This document shows, one piece after another, positions 4,557-5,922 of a DNA stretch of 5,922 nucleotides. The notes beneath the pieces were generated by a model that was not told the origin of the DNA, did not search any database, and worked only from the letters and a program-made list of their open reading frames with translations. Origin of the DNA: an uncultured Actinomycetes bacterium (lineage in GTDB: Bacteria; Actinomycetota; Thermoleophilia; Solirubrobacterales; Thermoleophilaceae). The stretch spans positions 1 through 5,922 of the forward strand of contig CAMLNW010000181.1 of NCBI GenBank assembly GCA_946481495.1. The letters run 5' to 3'. The position numbers were made by a program, and so were the translations under genes. How positions within the stretch are numbered: position 1 is the stretch's first letter; every line of letters begins with the position of its first letter.

Positions 4557-5830
4557 TGATCGGGCGGCGGCTCGCCGGTGCCGTCGCGATGGTCGCGCTG
4601 GCGCTCGTGGCCGTCCCCGCCGCACACGGACAGCCGCCGCTGCGGCCGAGCCTCGACGACGTGGCGGCGGCGATCCTCGTCGACGCCCGTGACGGAACGC
4701 CGATCCTCGAGAAGAATCCGCGCGCGCAGCGCTCGATCGCCAGTACGACGAAGCTGATGACGGCGTTGCTGACGCTCGAGCGCGCGCCCTTCGACGCCGT
4801 CTTCCCGGCTTCGAGCTATCGCGCCGCCCCCGCCGAGTCAAAGATCGACCTGCGGCCGGGGGAGCGGATGCGCGTGCGCGACCTGTTCGAGGCGCTGATG
4901 CTCGAGAGCGCCAACGACGCGGCCGCCGCCCTCGCCGAAGGCGTGTCCGGCTCGCGCTCGGCGTTCGTCGCCGACATGAACGAGCGCGCCGCCGAGCTTG
5001 GCCTCGACGACACCAGCTACGCGAACCCGATCGGCCTCGACGACCCGCTCAACTACTCCTCCGCGCGCGACCTCTCGCTGCTCGCGCGCAAGCTGTTGCG
5101 CGACCGCCGCTTCGCGCGCGTCGTCGATTCGCCCTCGGCGACGCTGACCTCCGGTGCGCGGTCGCGAACAGTCGTCAACCGCAACGACCTGATCGCCTCG
5201 GTGCCGGCCGTCGACGGCGTCAAGACAGGCCACACGACCGACGCTGGCTACGTACTGGTCGGCTCGGCGACGGGCTCGAATGGCGCACAGGTGGTCAGTG
5301 TCGTGCTGGGCGCGCCGAGCGAGGCCGCTCGCAATGCCGACACACTCGACCTCCTGCGCTACGGCCTGGCCCAGTACCGCCGCGTGCCAGTGCTGAACGA
5401 GAATCGCGCCGTTGCCGAGGCCAAGGTCGCCTACCGTGACGAGAGCGTCCCGCTCGTTCCCGCGCGCTCGGTCGCGATCACCGCGCGGCGCGACCAGCGG
5501 ATCGTCAAGCGGATCGACGCGCCCGACGAGCTGAAGGGAGAGATCGCCGCTGAAACGCGCGTCGGCACGGTTGCGGTCTTGCGCGACGGCAAGGTGGTTC
5601 GGCGGGTTCCGCTGCTCACCGGCGAGCAGGTGCCAGGGGCGGGGCCGCTGCGGCGGGTCGCGTCCGCTTTGGGAATCTCCTTGACGGCACTCGTTCTGTT
5701 GGTCATCGTTTCGATCGTCGCCATCACGGGCATCCAGATCAGGCGTCGGCGTCGGGCTCGCTCCCAGGAGGCACGACGCAGAGCACGGGCGCGAGCGCGC
5801 GAACAGAGGGAGCACGCGGGACAACCATGA
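4556..5830 (+). CDS. D-alanyl-D-alanine carboxypeptidase (PBP5/DacA-like, S11 family)
   Basis: Removes the terminal D-Ala of peptidoglycan stem peptides outside the membrane, limiting cross-linking; a penicillin target. 424 residues from GTG 4556. Order: signal segment (about 7-25, ending PAAHG), catalytic domain with S63-T-T-K66 (SxxK, nucleophile S63), S118-A-N120 (SxN) and K223-T-G225, a beta-rich domain at about 275-355 similar to the PBP5 C-terminal domain, a transmembrane helix (about 374-395) and a cytoplasmic tail (396-424) in which more than half of the residues are Arg. The start is fixed by the signal peptide and the TAGTG junction with the LysM gene; no good Shine-Dalgarno. The frame is open much further upstream, but there it overlaps pyrF and LysM and is not coding. 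The ATGA overlap leads into the kinase gene. Confidence 0.95.
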   Translation: MIGRRLAGAVAMVALALVAVPAAHGQPPLRPSLDDVAAAILVDARDGTPILEKNPRAQRSIASTTKLMTALLTLERAPFDAVFPASSYRAAPAESKIDLRPGERMRVRDLFEALMLESANDAAAALAEGVSGSRSAFVADMNERAAELGLDDTSYANPIGLDDPLNYSSARDLSLLARKLLRDRRFARVVDSPSATLTSGARSRTVVNRNDLIASVPAVDGVKTGHTTDAGYVLVGSATGSNGAQVVSVVLGAPSEAARNADTLDLLRYGLAQYRRVPVLNENRAVAEAKVAYRDESVPLVPARSVAITARRDQRIVKRIDAPDELKGEIAAETRVGTVAVLRDGKVVRRVPLLTGEQVPGAGPLRRVASALGISLTALVLLVIVSIVAITGIQIRRRRRARSQEARRRARARAREQREHAGQP

Positions 5831-5922
5831 TCATCACCGTCACCCTCAACGCGGCAATCGACAAGACGCTGGCGGTCCCGAGCTTCCGGCTCGGCCGCCG
5901 CCATCGCGCCGTCGAGCAGACC
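5827..5922 (+). CDS. PfkB-family sugar kinase (1-phosphofructokinase-like), 3' end outside window
   Basis: Only the first 32 residues are present: MIITVTLNAAIDKTLAVPSF followed by RLGRRHRAVEQT. This is the usual opening of 1-phosphofructokinase / tagatose-6-phosphate kinase type PfkB proteins, where the first strand and the NPA(I/L)D loop help form the sugar-binding site. The usual proline of that loop is alanine here (NAAID). The reaction is expected to be ATP-dependent phosphorylation of a phosphosugar, in the cytoplasm; the exact substrate cannot be decided from this fragment. ATG lies in the carboxypeptidase stop (ATGA), so translation is likely coupled; GGGA at about 5818-5821 could be a weak Shine-Dalgarno. 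Confidence 0.82.
   Translation, partial: MIITVTLNAAIDKTLAVPSFRLGRRHRAVEQT

Noticed and set aside
4838..5824. A 328-codon open frame on the - strand.
   Set aside because: Antisense shadow of the carboxypeptidase gene; no family resemblance.

Overview
The window is GC-rich, gene-dense chromosomal DNA of housekeeping character. Gene content, heavy G/C bias at third codon positions, GTG starts and many 1-4 base stop/start overlaps all suggest an actinobacterium. Protein style (alanine- and arginine-rich, family 2 orotidylate decarboxylase, PfkB-type sugar kinase, LysM next to a DD-carboxypeptidase) would fit a deep branch such as Thermoleophilia/Solirubrobacterales. That placement is an impression; no rRNA or other marker is present. 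I see no mobile element, CRISPR array, tRNA or prophage.

Left block (2-2226, + strand): the 3' part of rph (RNase PH), then rdgB (house-cleaning dITP/XTP pyrophosphatase), then a cation diffusion facilitator (CDF) metal exporter. Gaps are 12 bases and then a 4-base GTGA overlap, so this looks like one operon.

Middle block (2213-2919): a 46-codon two-helix membrane miniprotein on the - strand runs into the 3' end of the CDF gene (14-base tail-to-tail overlap). Divergent from it is a + strand pair: a Roadblock/LC7-like protein and a 75-residue unknown basic protein, joined by an ATGA overlap. The gap between the divergent starts holds a nearly symmetrical -10-like element that would place both transcripts at or next to their start codons.

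Right block (2920-5922, + strand): a 97-base leader with a possible extended -10 promoter and a hairpin that buries the Shine-Dalgarno sequence precedes an HU gene. It is followed by pyrF (probably starting at CTG inside CTGA), a LysM membrane protein, a penicillin-binding-protein-5-like D,D-carboxypeptidase and the first 32 codons of a PfkB-family (1-phosphofructokinase-like) kinase. Junctions are CTGA, a 29-base gap, TAGTG and ATGA, so the five genes are likely co-transcribed.

No clear new multi-gene system is evident. The best leads are the non-canonical pyrF start, the hairpin over the HU ribosome binding site, the compact divergent promoter, the unannotated-looking miniprotein, and the orphan Roadblock pair.
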